Origin: Humitalea sp050632385
Lineage (GTDB): Bacteria; Pseudomonadota; Alphaproteobacteria; Acetobacterales; Acetobacteraceae
Assembly (NCBI RefSeq): GCF_050632385.1
Contig: NZ_CP192599.1
Location: 5,804,229-5,868,228 of the forward strand
Reading direction: 5' to 3'
DNA length: 64,000 bases
Both the position numbers and the translations under genes were made by a program. The notes under the pieces were generated by a model. It saw only the letters and a list, made by a program, of their open reading frames with translations, did no database searches and had not been told where the DNA came from. Positions 34,198-42,804 of the stretch are shown one piece after another (the first letter of the stretch is position 1; every line of letters begins with the position of its first letter).

Positions 34198-36147
34198 ATG
34201 CGCCGCCTGCTTCTCCTGACCGCCACTGCCCTGTCCACCGCAATACCTGCCTTCGCCCAAGCCCCGACCCCCGACCTGCCCGACACCATCGTCACCGGCA
34301 CCCGCGTCCCCACCCCCGCCGACCGCGTCCCCGCCGCCACCACGGTCATCACCCGCCAGCAGATCGAGGAACGCGGCTACCAGACCCTGGTCGAGGCCCT
34401 GCGCTCCGTCCCCGGCTTCACCATCGTGCAGACCGGCGGCATCGGCCAACAGGCCAGCGGCTTCATGCGTGGCGCCAATTCCAACCAGGTCGCGGTGCTG
34501 CTCGACGGCATCCCGATCAACGACCCCTCCACGGCTAGCGGCGCCTTCAACTTCGGCAATACCCTGCTGGGCGATCTGGAACGGATCGAGGTGATCCGTG
34601 GCCCGGCCTCCGCCCTCTACGGCTCCTCGGCCATCGGCGGCGCGATCAACATGGTCACCCGCCAGGCCCCCGCCGACCGCCAGTTCCAGGCCTTTGGCGA
34701 AGCCGCCGGCGGCACGCAGGACACCGCGCGCGGCGTGATCGGCGCGACAGGCACCGTCGGCGCCTGGGACTACATGACCGCGTTGCAGGGCCTGACCACC
34801 CGCGGCAGCAATGCCGTCGCCCCCCGCCTCAGCCAGAACCGCACCAGCGAACGCGATGGCTTCCAGGGTGCTGCCGCCACCGCGCGCCTCGGCGTCACGC
34901 CGACCCAGGGCGTGCGGCTGGAGGGGCTGCTGCGCTGGCGCGAAAACCATCTGAAACTCGACAGCGTGCCGAACGACGACCCCAACTACGACGGCAACGA
35001 CCGCAACTTCTACGGCCAGTTGCGCGGCCAGGCGGTGATGTTCGACGGCGTCTGGACCAGCGGGCTGCGCCTGGCGCAGGTCGAGGACCGCCGCCGCTAC
35101 ACCAACATGGTCGACAACTTCAGCCGCTCCTCCACCGACGACCTGTTCAGCGGCACGCGCCAGGTGATCGACTGGAACAACATCATCCGCCTGCCCGACC
35201 TGGGGGCGATCACCGCGTCATCCCTGGTGCTGGGCATCACCCAGCAGAACGACAGCATCGACCAGTCCAGCGGCAGCGCCAGCTTCCGCACCCTGACCGA
35301 TGCCTCCGCCACCAACAACGCGGCCTATTCCGCCTGGCAGTTCCGCGTGGCCGAACGGCTGGATGTCGCCGCCGGCCTGCGCCAGGACCGCACCAGCGAT
35401 TTTGACGAGGCCACCACCTGGCGGCTTGGCGGCGTGCTGGCGGTGCCGGAATTGTCGTCGCGCATCAAGGCCTCGGCCGGGTCGGGCTTCCTCGCCCCCT
35501 CCCTCTACCAGCGCTACGGCACGATCGGCACCTCCTTCCGCGGCAACCCCAACCTGCGGCCGGAATATTCGGAATCCTGGGAAGCCGGGGTCGAGACCGA
35601 CTTCAACATCTTTGGCCGCGCCGATGGCCTGACCCTGGGCGCGCTGTACTACGACAGCCGCATCCGCGACCTGATCGATTTCAACACCTCCTTCACCTCG
35701 CTGGTGAATGTCGGCGCGGCACGCATCAAGGGCGCCGAACTGACCGCCACGGCGCGGATCTCCGAAAAGTGGGAACTGGTCGGCGCCTGGACCATCACCG
35801 ATGCGCGCAATGCCGCGACCGATGAACGCCTGGCCCGCCGGCCGGAAAACCAATGGAGCCTGATCGCCCGCTGGCAGCCCGCGCCCAAATGGGTGATCTC
35901 GCCGGAACTGACGATCATCGGCCGCTACCGCGAAGGCTTCTCCTACAGCAACACCGGGCAGTTCGTCTCGGTGGCGGCGGATAATGACGCGGGGGCGCTG
36001 TTGAACCTGACGGCCAGCTACGCCTGGCGTCCGCAAGTGACGGTCTTCGCCACGGCGCAGAACCTGGGCAACACGCGCTACGAACCGGCCAATGGCTTTG
36101 TCGTCGGCGGGCGCGGCGCGATGATCGGGACGCGCTTCACGTTCTAA
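34198..36147 (+). CDS. btuB: TonB-dependent vitamin B12 receptor
   Basis: The 649-residue outer-membrane transporter has a signal peptide (cleaved after AFAQ), a TonB box region DTIVTGTRV at about 29-37, a plug domain (LRSVPGFTIVQTGGIGQQAS; VIRGPASALYGSSAIGGAIN) and a beta-barrel ending in the aromatic residue of GTRFTF. Length is right for BtuB, and control by a cobalamin riboswitch identifies the substrate as B12 or related corrinoids. ATG at 34198 gives a normal signal peptide; the frame extends 15 codons upstream. BtuFCD are not in the window. Confidence 0.95.
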   Translation: MRRLLLLTATALSTAIPAFAQAPTPDLPDTIVTGTRVPTPADRVPAATTVITRQQIEERGYQTLVEALRSVPGFTIVQTGGIGQQASGFMRGANSNQVAVLLDGIPINDPSTASGAFNFGNTLLGDLERIEVIRGPASALYGSSAIGGAINMVTRQAPADRQFQAFGEAAGGTQDTARGVIGATGTVGAWDYMTALQGLTTRGSNAVAPRLSQNRTSERDGFQGAAATARLGVTPTQGVRLEGLLRWRENHLKLDSVPNDDPNYDGNDRNFYGQLRGQAVMFDGVWTSGLRLAQVEDRRRYTNMVDNFSRSSTDDLFSGTRQVIDWNNIIRLPDLGAITASSLVLGITQQNDSIDQSSGSASFRTLTDASATNNAAYSAWQFRVAERLDVAAGLRQDRTSDFDEATTWRLGGVLAVPELSSRIKASAGSGFLAPSLYQRYGTIGTSFRGNPNLRPEYSESWEAGVETDFNIFGRADGLTLGALYYDSRIRDLIDFNTSFTSLVNVGAARIKGAELTATARISEKWELVGAWTITDARNAATDERLARRPENQWSLIARWQPAPKWVISPELTIIGRYREGFSYSNTGQFVSVAADNDAGALLNLTASYAWRPQVTVFATAQNLGNTRYEPANGFVVGGRGAMIGTRFTF

Positions 36148-36162
36148 TCTTGAACTGAACCT

Positions 36163-36192
36163 GATGCCATGGCCACGATGGGCCATGGCATC
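36163..36192. terminator. Perfect 12-bp inverted repeat over the YjbR start
   Basis: GATGCCATGGCC (36163-36174) and its exact complement (36181-36192) flank ACGATG. It lies 16 bp behind the btuB stop and covers both candidate start codons (36164, 36185) of the next gene. It may end the btuB transcript, or limit translation of the YjbR gene in read-through mRNA. Confidence 0.55.
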
Positions 36193-36514
36193 GGCAGAGG
36201 ATTTGCGGCGCGCCGCCCTGGCGCTGGACGGCACCAGCGAAGCGCCGCATGTCGACCGCGCCGCCTTCAAGGTGGCGCGCATCTACGTGACCCTGGCGGC
36301 CGATGGCCTGACCGCGAATTTCTGCTTCACCCCGGACGAACAGGCGCTGAAATGCGCGATGCTGCCCGACGCGTTTTCCCCGGTGCCGAACGCCTGGGGC
36401 CGGCAGGGCTGGACCACGGCCACGCTCGCCGACCTGACAACCGAAGACCTGGTCAGCGCGGTGTCGATGGCCTGGAACCACGCGCAACCGCGCCGCAAGG
36501 GAGCCAAGCCATGA
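36185..36514 (+). CDS. MmcQ/YjbR family DNA-binding-like protein
   Basis: The 109-residue protein begins MASAEDLRRAALALDGTSEA, followed by PHVDRAAFKVARIYVTL and a C-terminal ALVSAVSMAWNHAQPRRKG-like tail. This is the compact CyaY-like fold of the YjbR/MmcQ family, small predicted double-wing DNA-binding proteins of unknown function. An ATG seven codons upstream (36164) is possible, but both starts lie in a strong inverted repeat. Its stop overlaps the ATG of the following gene (ATGA), giving a two-gene operon. Confidence 0.85.
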   Translation: MASAEDLRRAALALDGTSEAPHVDRAAFKVARIYVTLAADGLTANFCFTPDEQALKCAMLPDAFSPVPNAWGRQGWTTATLADLTTEDLVSAVSMAWNHAQPRRKGAKP

Positions 36515-36888
36515 CCCCCGACATCCCCGCATTCCTGATGGACCTGGAAGACCGCTTCAACCAAGCCATGGTCTCCAACGACCCCGCGCAAATCGCCGCC
36601 TGCGTCGCCGAGGATTGGGTCGTGGTCACGCCCGAACGCGGCCCGATCAAGGGCGCGGAGATGCTGGCCCTGATCGCCAGCGGCGCGCTGACCCATTCCG
36701 TCATGACCTCGACCGCCAGCCATGCCGCGGTGCAGGGCGACATGGCGGTGGTCACCGCCCGCGCCCAGAACACCGGCCGCTACCACGGCCAGGATTTCAC
36801 GACCGATGAATGGGTCACGGATGTCTATCGCCGGACCGACGCCGGCTGGAAATGCATCCTGACGCATCTGACGCCGGCATCAGCCTGA
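36511..36888 (+). CDS. DUF4440-like NTF2-fold protein
   Basis: A 125-residue single-domain protein of the NTF2/SnoaL superfamily: the helix DLEDRFNQAMVSNDPAQIAA, the strand CVAEDWVVVTPERGPIKGAE and the C-terminal sheet DEWVTDVYRRTDAGWKCILT fit the ketosteroid-isomerase-like DUF4440 group. Probably a small-molecule binding protein or enzyme; substrate unknown. ATG at 36511 overlaps the YjbR stop. Its last nine bases overlap the convergent LysR gene. Confidence 0.88.
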   Translation: MTPDIPAFLMDLEDRFNQAMVSNDPAQIAACVAEDWVVVTPERGPIKGAEMLALIASGALTHSVMTSTASHAAVQGDMAVVTARAQNTGRYHGQDFTTDEWVTDVYRRTDAGWKCILTHLTPASA

Positions 36889-37773
36889 TCGTCGTCCCCG
36901 CTCGGCCGCGATCAGCGTCTCGACGAAGGCGCTGACCTTGGCCGGGCGGAAGCGCGCCGCCGGGAAGACCGCGTGAACGCCGACATCCGGCAGGCGCCAA
37001 TCCGGCAGCACATGGACCAGCCGCCCGGCGGCCAGATCGCCCGCCACGACGAATTCCGGCAGCACCGACAACCCGGCCCCGGCCAGCACCGCTGCATGCA
37101 CCGCAAGCGTCGCATCGATCGCCATGGTTGACTGCGGCCGCACAGGTGGCGCCGCCTGGCCATCGCGGGTGAAGCCCAACTGCAACGGCGCACGCAGGGC
37201 GGTATTGGCGACGAAGGGCAGCGCCTCCAGCGCCGCCGGCTCTGCCGCGGCAAAGCCGGGGGCGGCCACCAGCAACTGGCGGAATGTCGCGATTCGTCGC
37301 GCCTGGTGGCTGCTATCGGCCAGCCAGCCGACCCGGATCGCCATATCGATCTCACCCCCCGCCAGGTCCAGCGTCCGGTCGCTCAGGGTCAGTTCGGTGG
37401 CGCAATCCGGGTAGCGGCGGCCGAAGGCGACCAGCGCCGGCACCACCGCCGCCGTGCCGTAGTCCATCGTCGCCGTCACCCGCAGCGTGCCGCTGGGTTC
37501 CGCCTGGGCCTGGGCCATCTCCTCGAAGGCCGCCTCGGACTCGCCCAGGATCACGGCGCAGCGGGCGTGGAAAACGCGCCCCGCCTCGGTCGGGTGCACG
37601 CGGCGGGTGGTGCGGATCAGCAGGCTCGTGCCGGTCGCCTCCTCCAGCCGCGCGACCTGTTGGCTGACCACGGCCTTGGTGACGCCCAGGCGCCGGGCGG
37701 CGGCGGTGAAGGACCCGGTCTCCACCACCGCGGCGAAATAGGCCAGTCGATTGAGGTTCGCTGTCGCGCGCAT
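36880..37773 (-). CDS. LysR-family transcriptional regulator
   Basis: The 297-residue regulator has the LysR winged helix at its N-terminus (LAYFAAVVETGSFTAAARRL, then VSQQVARLEEATGTSLLIRT) and a periplasmic-binding-protein-like effector domain. It is divergent from the DsbA-like gene at 37864 with 90 bp between, the classic arrangement in which LysR controls its neighbour. That spacer contains TACAGTCTGT, a short palindrome that could be part of the site. Effector unknown. Confidence 0.95.
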   Translation of the reverse strand: MRATANLNRLAYFAAVVETGSFTAAARRLGVTKAVVSQQVARLEEATGTSLLIRTTRRVHPTEAGRVFHARCAVILGESEAAFEEMAQAQAEPSGTLRVTATMDYGTAAVVPALVAFGRRYPDCATELTLSDRTLDLAGGEIDMAIRVGWLADSSHQARRIATFRQLLVAAPGFAAAEPAALEALPFVANTALRAPLQLGFTRDGQAAPPVRPQSTMAIDATLAVHAAVLAGAGLSVLPEFVVAGDLAAGRLVHVLPDWRLPDVGVHAVFPAARFRPAKVSAFVETLIAAERGRRSG

Positions 37774-37863
37774 TTGTCAGTCAATAGCATACAGTCTGTC
37801 TCTATCGTTTGTCTTTTTCGCAAATCCCGGCGCGCGCATGGTCTCCCCCGACGGAGACCCCGA

Positions 37864-38469
37864 GTGACCCAGGCCACCTATCTTTTCGATCCGCTCTGCG
37901 GCTGGTGCTACGGCGCCGCCCCGGCCTTGCGCGCCCTGGCGGAAACGCCGGGCATCGACCTCGACCTGGTCCCGACCGGGCTGTTTTCCGGCGCCGGCGC
38001 CCGGCCGATGGATGATGGCTTCGCCGCCTATGCCTGGACCAATGACCAGCGCATCGAAAAGCTGACCGGCCAGCCCTTCTCGACGGCGTACCGCGACCAG
38101 GTGCTGGCCGACCGCACCCGGGCCTTCGACTCCGGCCCCGCCACGCTGGCCCTGGTCGCCATGGCCCTGACGAAGCCGGAGCAGGTGCGCCCGGCGCTGC
38201 AAGCCATCCAGCACGCCCGCTATGTCGAGGGCCGGGACGTCACCGACCTCGGCGTCCTGGCCGCCCTCGGCCTGGATGCCGTGCCGGATGCCGCGCTGCG
38301 CGCCGCCACCGCCGCCCGCACCGCCCGTGCCCAGGCGCTGATGCGGTCGGTTGGTGCCCAGGGCGTGCCCAGCCTCGTCGTCACCACCGGTGGGGTGCCA
38401 CGCCTCGTGCCCGGCAGCCTGCTGTTCGGCCCACCCCAAACCCTCGTCGCGCAGTTGCAGGCGACGTGA
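37864..38469 (+). CDS. DsbA-like (FrnE-type) thioredoxin-fold protein
   Basis: The 201-residue protein has a thioredoxin fold with the redox motif CGWC in the N-terminal FDPLCGWCYGAAPALRAL and a helical insertion, with the cis-proline loop QGVPSLVV near residue 175. There is no signal peptide, so this is a cytoplasmic DsbA-family oxidoreductase of the FrnE/HCCA-isomerase-like type rather than a periplasmic DsbA. GTG at 37864 is the only sensible start. It is probably controlled by the divergent LysR regulator and co-transcribed with the following MBL-fold gene. Confidence 0.9.
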   Translation: MTQATYLFDPLCGWCYGAAPALRALAETPGIDLDLVPTGLFSGAGARPMDDGFAAYAWTNDQRIEKLTGQPFSTAYRDQVLADRTRAFDSGPATLALVAMALTKPEQVRPALQAIQHARYVEGRDVTDLGVLAALGLDAVPDAALRAATAARTARAQALMRSVGAQGVPSLVVTTGGVPRLVPGSLLFGPPQTLVAQLQAT

Positions 38470-38489
38470 ACCAACCAGGAGCCAAGACC

Positions 38490-39371
38490 ATGTTCACCCG
38501 GAGACTCGCCATGACCGCCGTCGCCGCCAGCGCTGCCACCGCCGCCACCGGCCAGACCGCCGCGCCACTCGCCTGGCGGCATTTCCCCGCCGGCCCCACC
38601 GGCTTCTTCCGCGCCCCCGTGCTGGTCTCCGGCGCGCGTGAAGCGGTGCTGATCGACGGCGGCTTCACCCTGTCCGACGGCCGCGCCCTGGCCGAGGCGA
38701 TTACCGCCACCGGCAAGACCCTGACCACCATCTTCGTCAGCCAGAGCGACCCCGATTACTACTTCGGGCTTGGCCCGGTCCGCGCCGCCTTCCCCCAGGC
38801 CCGCATCATCGCCGCCCCCGCGACGGTCGCGGCGATCAACGCCAATGTGCAGAAGAAGCTGGACACCTGGGGCCCGCAGCTTGGCGACAACGGCCCGCGC
38901 ACCCTGGCCGATGTGGTGGTGCCCGCGGCGTCGGATTTGCGCGCGCTGACCGTCGATGGCCAGTCGATCGACATCGTTGATGCCGCCGGCATGACCGACC
39001 GCCGGTACCTGTGGACACCGTCGCTCGGCGCCATCTTTGGCGGCGTGCTGGTCTTCTCGGGCGTGCATGTCTGGACCGCCGATACCAATTCGCCGGCCCT
39101 GCGCGCGGCCTGGGTCGCCAACCTGGATGCCATGGCCGCCCGCCAACCGCGCGTCGTGGTGCCCGGCCACATGATGCCGGGTGCGGCGACCGATGCCACG
39201 GCCATCGCCTATACCCGCGCCTACCTCGTGGCCTTTGACGAGGAACTGCCCAAGGCCGCCAACAGCGCCGCGTTGATCGCCGCGATGCAGGCGCGCTTCC
39301 CGAATGCCGGCATGGGCGTGGCGCTGGACATCGGCGCCAAGGTCGCCAAGGGCGAGATGCCCTGGGGCTGA
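38490..39371 (+). CDS. Exported MBL-fold protein with degenerate metal site
   Basis: The 293-residue protein has a Tat-like signal (MFTRRLAMTAVAASAATAA) and the metallo-beta-lactamase fold, but the expected HxHxDH metal motif reads SQSDPDYYFG at residues 84-93: the three histidines are Gln85, Asp87 and Tyr90, and only Asp89 remains. Later ligands are present as VPGHMMPG and VWTADTN. It may bind metal differently or be non-catalytic. ATG at 38490 is preferred because AGGAG lies just upstream; a GTG at 38466 overlaps the DsbA-like stop. Confidence 0.85.
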   Translation: MFTRRLAMTAVAASAATAATGQTAAPLAWRHFPAGPTGFFRAPVLVSGAREAVLIDGGFTLSDGRALAEAITATGKTLTTIFVSQSDPDYYFGLGPVRAAFPQARIIAAPATVAAINANVQKKLDTWGPQLGDNGPRTLADVVVPAASDLRALTVDGQSIDIVDAAGMTDRRYLWTPSLGAIFGGVLVFSGVHVWTADTNSPALRAAWVANLDAMAARQPRVVVPGHMMPGAATDATAIAYTRAYLVAFDEELPKAANSAALIAAMQARFPNAGMGVALDIGAKVAKGEMPWG

Positions 39372-39450
39372 TCCCGCGCATGGAACGGCCTGTGGACAGC
39401 CACACTCCGTGGCAGGCGATGCCGCCCGGCTGACATGATCCTGGGCAACC

Positions 39451-39482
39451 GCCGCCGCTTTGCATAATTCGCAAGCGGCGGC
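39451..39482 (+). terminator. GC-rich hairpin after the MBL-fold gene
   Basis: GCCGCCGCTTTGC (39451-39463) pairs with GCAAGCGGCGGC (39471-39482), one bulged base, seven-base loop. It lies 80 bp after the stop and 90 bp before the next start, and probably separates the two transcription units. Confidence 0.5.
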
Positions 39483-39573
39483 CCCCGCCCGGCACCACTT
39501 TCGCCCAAGAATTCGCCCGTTGCGCCCGGCAAAAACCTGATCTGCTGCGATGGTTCCCCGCGGGAGATCACTG

Positions 39574-40245
39574 GTGCGTCACGCCGCCGCCCTGCCAAGC
39601 GCATTCTCCTTCCACCCGGCCGCCACGGCGCTCGTCATCATCGACATGCAGCGCGATTTCCTCGAACCCGGCGGCTTCGGCGCCGCCCTCGGCAATGACG
39701 TCAGCCTGCTGTCCCGCGCGATCGGCCCCTGCCGCGCCCTGCTCGACGCCGCGCGCGCGGCCGGGCTGCTGGTCATCCACACCCGCGAAGGCCACCGCCC
39801 CGACCTGTCCGACTGCCCGCCCGCCAAGCGCCTGCGCGCGCCGCCCGGCCTGCGCATCGGCGATCCCGGCCCGATGGGGCGCATCCTCATCCGCGGCGAA
39901 GCCGGCCACGAGATCATCCCGACCCTGGCCCCCATCCCCGGCGAGGTCGTGCTGGACAAGCCCGGCAAGGGCGCCTTCTGCGAAACCGACCTCGACCTGA
40001 TCCTGCGCAATCGCGGCATCGCCGCCCTGCTGATCGCCGGCGTCACCACGGAAGTCTGCGTCAGCACCACCCTGCGCGAGGCGAATGACCGCGGCTACCG
40101 CTGCGCCGCCATCAGCGATGCCTGCGCCTCCTACTTCCCCGCCTTCCACGACGCGGCGCTCGCCATGATCCATGCCCAGGGCGGGATCTTCGGCTGGGTC
40201 GCCACCTCGGCCGCCACCATCACCGCCCTGGAGTCCGCGCCATGA
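39574..40245 (+). CDS. Isochorismatase-family cysteine hydrolase, biuret-amidohydrolase-like
   Basis: The 223-residue protein shows the family triad: Asp in ALVIIDMQRDFLEPGGFGAA, Lys in VLDKPGKGAFCETDLDLIL and nucleophile Cys in GVTTEVCVSTTLREANDRGY. The DFLEPGGFGAALGNDVS phrase is shared with biuret amidohydrolases of s-triazine degradation, although plain amide or nicotinamide substrates cannot be excluded. GTG at 39574 has GGGAG upstream; ATG 39550 is an alternative. The stop overlaps the permease start (ATGA), so import and hydrolysis of one nitrogen compound are likely linked. Confidence 0.88.
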   Translation: MRHAAALPSAFSFHPAATALVIIDMQRDFLEPGGFGAALGNDVSLLSRAIGPCRALLDAARAAGLLVIHTREGHRPDLSDCPPAKRLRAPPGLRIGDPGPMGRILIRGEAGHEIIPTLAPIPGEVVLDKPGKGAFCETDLDLILRNRGIAALLIAGVTTEVCVSTTLREANDRGYRCAAISDACASYFPAFHDAALAMIHAQGGIFGWVATSAATITALESAP

Positions 40246-41804
40246 CCCGCACCAAACTCTGGACCCCCGGCGACTGGAACGCCCTGTTTGGCTTTGGCAC
40301 CAATATCCTGGTCAACCTGCTGGTGCTGACCGGCTTGCTGCGTTTTGCCGTGGGCCTGCCCGATTCCATCGTCTTCGGCCGCATCCTGCCGGCCGCCGGG
40401 CTGATGATGTTCCTCTCGACCGGCTACTACGCCTGGCTCGGCTGGCGGCTGATGAAGCAGACCGGGCGCGACGATGTCTGCGCCCTGCCATCGGGCATTT
40501 CCGTGCCGCACATGTTCGTCGTGTCGCTGGTCATCATGCTGCCCATCGCGCAGATGACGGGCGATCCGATCAAGGGCTGGGAAGCCGGGCTGACCTGGGT
40601 TTTCGTCCAATCCTTCGTGTTGATGTTCGGCGCCGTCGCCGCACCCTGGATCCGCCGCGTCACGCCGCGCGCGGCACTGCTCGGCACGCTGGCCGGCGTG
40701 TCGATCACCTTCATCTCCATGCGCCCGGCGCTGGAGATCTTCATGACCCCGGTCGTGGGCCTGACCTGCTTCGCCGTCATCATGGTCGCCTGGTTCGGCG
40801 GCTTCCGTTACCCGCGCAACATCCCCGCCGGGCTGATCGCCATCGCCTTTGGCATGGTCATCGCCTGGGGTGGTGCCGCCATCGGCCTGGGCGTCGGTGG
40901 GGTGGGGCTGGACCGGCTGGGCGCGTCCTTCGCCCAGATCGGCTTCTCCGTGCCCCTGCCGGCGGTGGATCACGTCTTCAACGGCTTCCAGTTTTTGGGG
41001 ATCATCCTCGTCACCGCGATCCCCTTCGGCATCTACGATCTGGTCGAAGCACTGGACAATGTCGAAAGCGCCGAGGCCGCCGGCGACCACTTCCCCACGA
41101 CCCAGGTGCTGACCGCCGATGGCGTGGTCAGCCTGATCGGCTGCCTGATGGGCAACCCCTATATCAACGCCGTCTACATCGGCCATCCGGGCTGGAAGGC
41201 GATGGGCGGCCGCATCGGCTATTCCGCCGCGACCGGCCTCGCGGTGCTGGTCTTCACCTGGGCCGGGATCGCGGCGGTGCTGCTGGCGCTGGTGCCCGTC
41301 GTCGCGATCGCGCCGATCCTGCTCTACATCGGCATGCTGATCGGGGCGCAGGCCTTCCAGGAAACCCCAAAAACCCATGGCCCCGCCGTCGTCCTGGCCC
41401 TGACCCCGCATCTCGCGGCCTGGGCCAAGACCCTGATCGACGGCGCGCTGGGGGCCGCCGGCACCAATGCCGCCGCCGTCGGCATGGACAAGCTGGCCGG
41501 CATGGGCGTGCTCTATCCCGGCCTGGCGGTGATGGGTGAGGGGGCGATCCTCTCCGGCCTGGTGCTCGGCGCCATCGCCGTCTTCATCATCGAACGCCAG
41601 TTCATCAACGCCGCCGCCTTCGCCGGCGCCGGCGCGGCGATGGCGTTTTTCGGCCTGATGCACGGCCCGGCTGTGGGGCTTGCCGTCGCCCCCGGGGTGG
41701 CGCTGGCCTATGCGATGGTCGCGGGCTTCCTGGTGCTCTGCGAAAAGCAGGATGCGGTGCTGGCCTGGCGCCCGGGGGTCAAGCCGGCGGCGGCGGCGGA
41801 GTAG
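40242..41804 (+). CDS. Xanthine/uracil (NCS2-like) permease
   Basis: This 520-residue inner-membrane transporter has about a dozen hydrophobic segments. It resembles the NCS2-type nucleobase family (for example DDVCALPSGISVPHMFVVSL and GNPYINAVYIGHPGWKAMGG) but lacks the canonical QNxG signature, so substrate is open. ATG at 40242 is fused by a 4-nt overlap to the amidohydrolase stop. Together they suggest uptake and cleavage of biuret, a purine breakdown product or a similar ureide. Its 3' end overlaps the convergent methyltransferase gene by 26 bp. Confidence 0.87.
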   Translation: MTRTKLWTPGDWNALFGFGTNILVNLLVLTGLLRFAVGLPDSIVFGRILPAAGLMMFLSTGYYAWLGWRLMKQTGRDDVCALPSGISVPHMFVVSLVIMLPIAQMTGDPIKGWEAGLTWVFVQSFVLMFGAVAAPWIRRVTPRAALLGTLAGVSITFISMRPALEIFMTPVVGLTCFAVIMVAWFGGFRYPRNIPAGLIAIAFGMVIAWGGAAIGLGVGGVGLDRLGASFAQIGFSVPLPAVDHVFNGFQFLGIILVTAIPFGIYDLVEALDNVESAEAAGDHFPTTQVLTADGVVSLIGCLMGNPYINAVYIGHPGWKAMGGRIGYSAATGLAVLVFTWAGIAAVLLALVPVVAIAPILLYIGMLIGAQAFQETPKTHGPAVVLALTPHLAAWAKTLIDGALGAAGTNAAAVGMDKLAGMGVLYPGLAVMGEGAILSGLVLGAIAVFIIERQFINAAAFAGAGAAMAFFGLMHGPAVGLAVAPGVALAYAMVAGFLVLCEKQDAVLAWRPGVKPAAAAE

Positions 41805-42636
41805 CCTCCATCCCCTGGCGCCGCACCGTCACGACATGCGCCCGCATCCGGGCCTCGACCGGCCCGGGGCCGAAGCGGCTGGCGATCTCCACGGCCACCG
41901 CTTCCACCGCCCGGTCCAGCCCGGCCGGATCGCGCAGCGCGACCTCCCCGCACAGGGGCGTGCCGCGCACCATCCCGATCGCGGCATCGCGGGCCGTGGC
42001 GGCGCGGCAGGGGCGTTCCAGCGTCTCCACCCCGGCGCCGACGAAGCCCGCCGCGGCCAGGTCGGCGCGGATCGTCCCGATGTCGTGGTAGCCACAGGGC
42101 GTGCGGCGAAAGAACCCTGGCGGATCCCGCGGGAACAGCGACCCGACGGCGGTATGGGCCAGGAACATCAACTCGCTCGCCTCCAGCCGGTCCCAGACGG
42201 TGAACAGGAATTGCCCGCCCCGGCGCAGCACCCGCCTGGCCTCACGAAAGGCCGCGACCTTGTCGGGAAAGAACATGACGCCGAAGGAACAGACCACGGC
42301 GTCGAAGGCCGCATCGGGAAAGGGCAGGGCCTGGGCATCCGCCTGGCGCCAGGTGATGCCATCGCCGCCCGGCAGGGTCCGGGCATGGTCCAGCATCGAC
42401 ACGTTGAGGTCGGTCGCCGTGATCGCCACGGCCCCAGGCAGCGCGGCCCGCAGCGCGCGGGTCGCGATGCCGGTGCCGCAGGCGGATTCCAACACATCGC
42501 CGCCCGTCATGCCGGCCAGGCGCCCCGCCAGGATGTCGGCGAAGGGCGCGAAGAAGATCGGCCCCATGCAGCGCGTGTAGGTATCGGGGATCGAGCCGGT
42601 GAAACCGTGGTCGATGCCATGGTCGATGCTGGTCAT
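41779..42636 (-). CDS. Class I SAM-dependent methyltransferase
   Basis: The 285-residue protein has a Rossmann methyltransferase core: motif I DVLESACGTGIATRALRAAL, motif II acidic ATDLNVSMLDHA, and FDAVVCSFGVMFFPDKVAAF as motif IV. The arrangement is that of UbiE/Methyltransf_11 enzymes acting on small molecules. ATG at 42636 is used instead of the upstream in-frame start, which would add a basic, proline-rich stretch. The C-terminus ends in a run of prolines. It appears monocistronic; substrate unknown. Confidence 0.9.
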   Translation of the reverse strand: MTSIDHGIDHGFTGSIPDTYTRCMGPIFFAPFADILAGRLAGMTGGDVLESACGTGIATRALRAALPGAVAITATDLNVSMLDHARTLPGGDGITWRQADAQALPFPDAAFDAVVCSFGVMFFPDKVAAFREARRVLRRGGQFLFTVWDRLEASELMFLAHTAVGSLFPRDPPGFFRRTPCGYHDIGTIRADLAAAGFVGAGVETLERPCRAATARDAAIGMVRGTPLCGEVALRDPAGLDRAVEAVAVEIASRFGPGPVEARMRAHVVTVRRQGMEATPPPPPA

Positions 42637-42804
42637 GCCGCAGCCTCCCGTCCAAGGGCCGCGTGGCAGCACGGGGCTGCGCTGGGCGCCGGGGTGCCAG
42701 GCAGGATTAGCGGCGGCGCGGGGCAAGCGCAACGATCAAGGCCCGGCGCCCGGGCCAATCACGGCCCAACCCCCATGCGGTGCCGTCGATGACGGGGCGG
42801 GAAC

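Noticed and set aside
40131..41663. Long minus-strand frame opposite the permease
   Set aside because: Shadow frame; hydrophobic permease codons give an acidic and histidine-rich antisense product with no fold.
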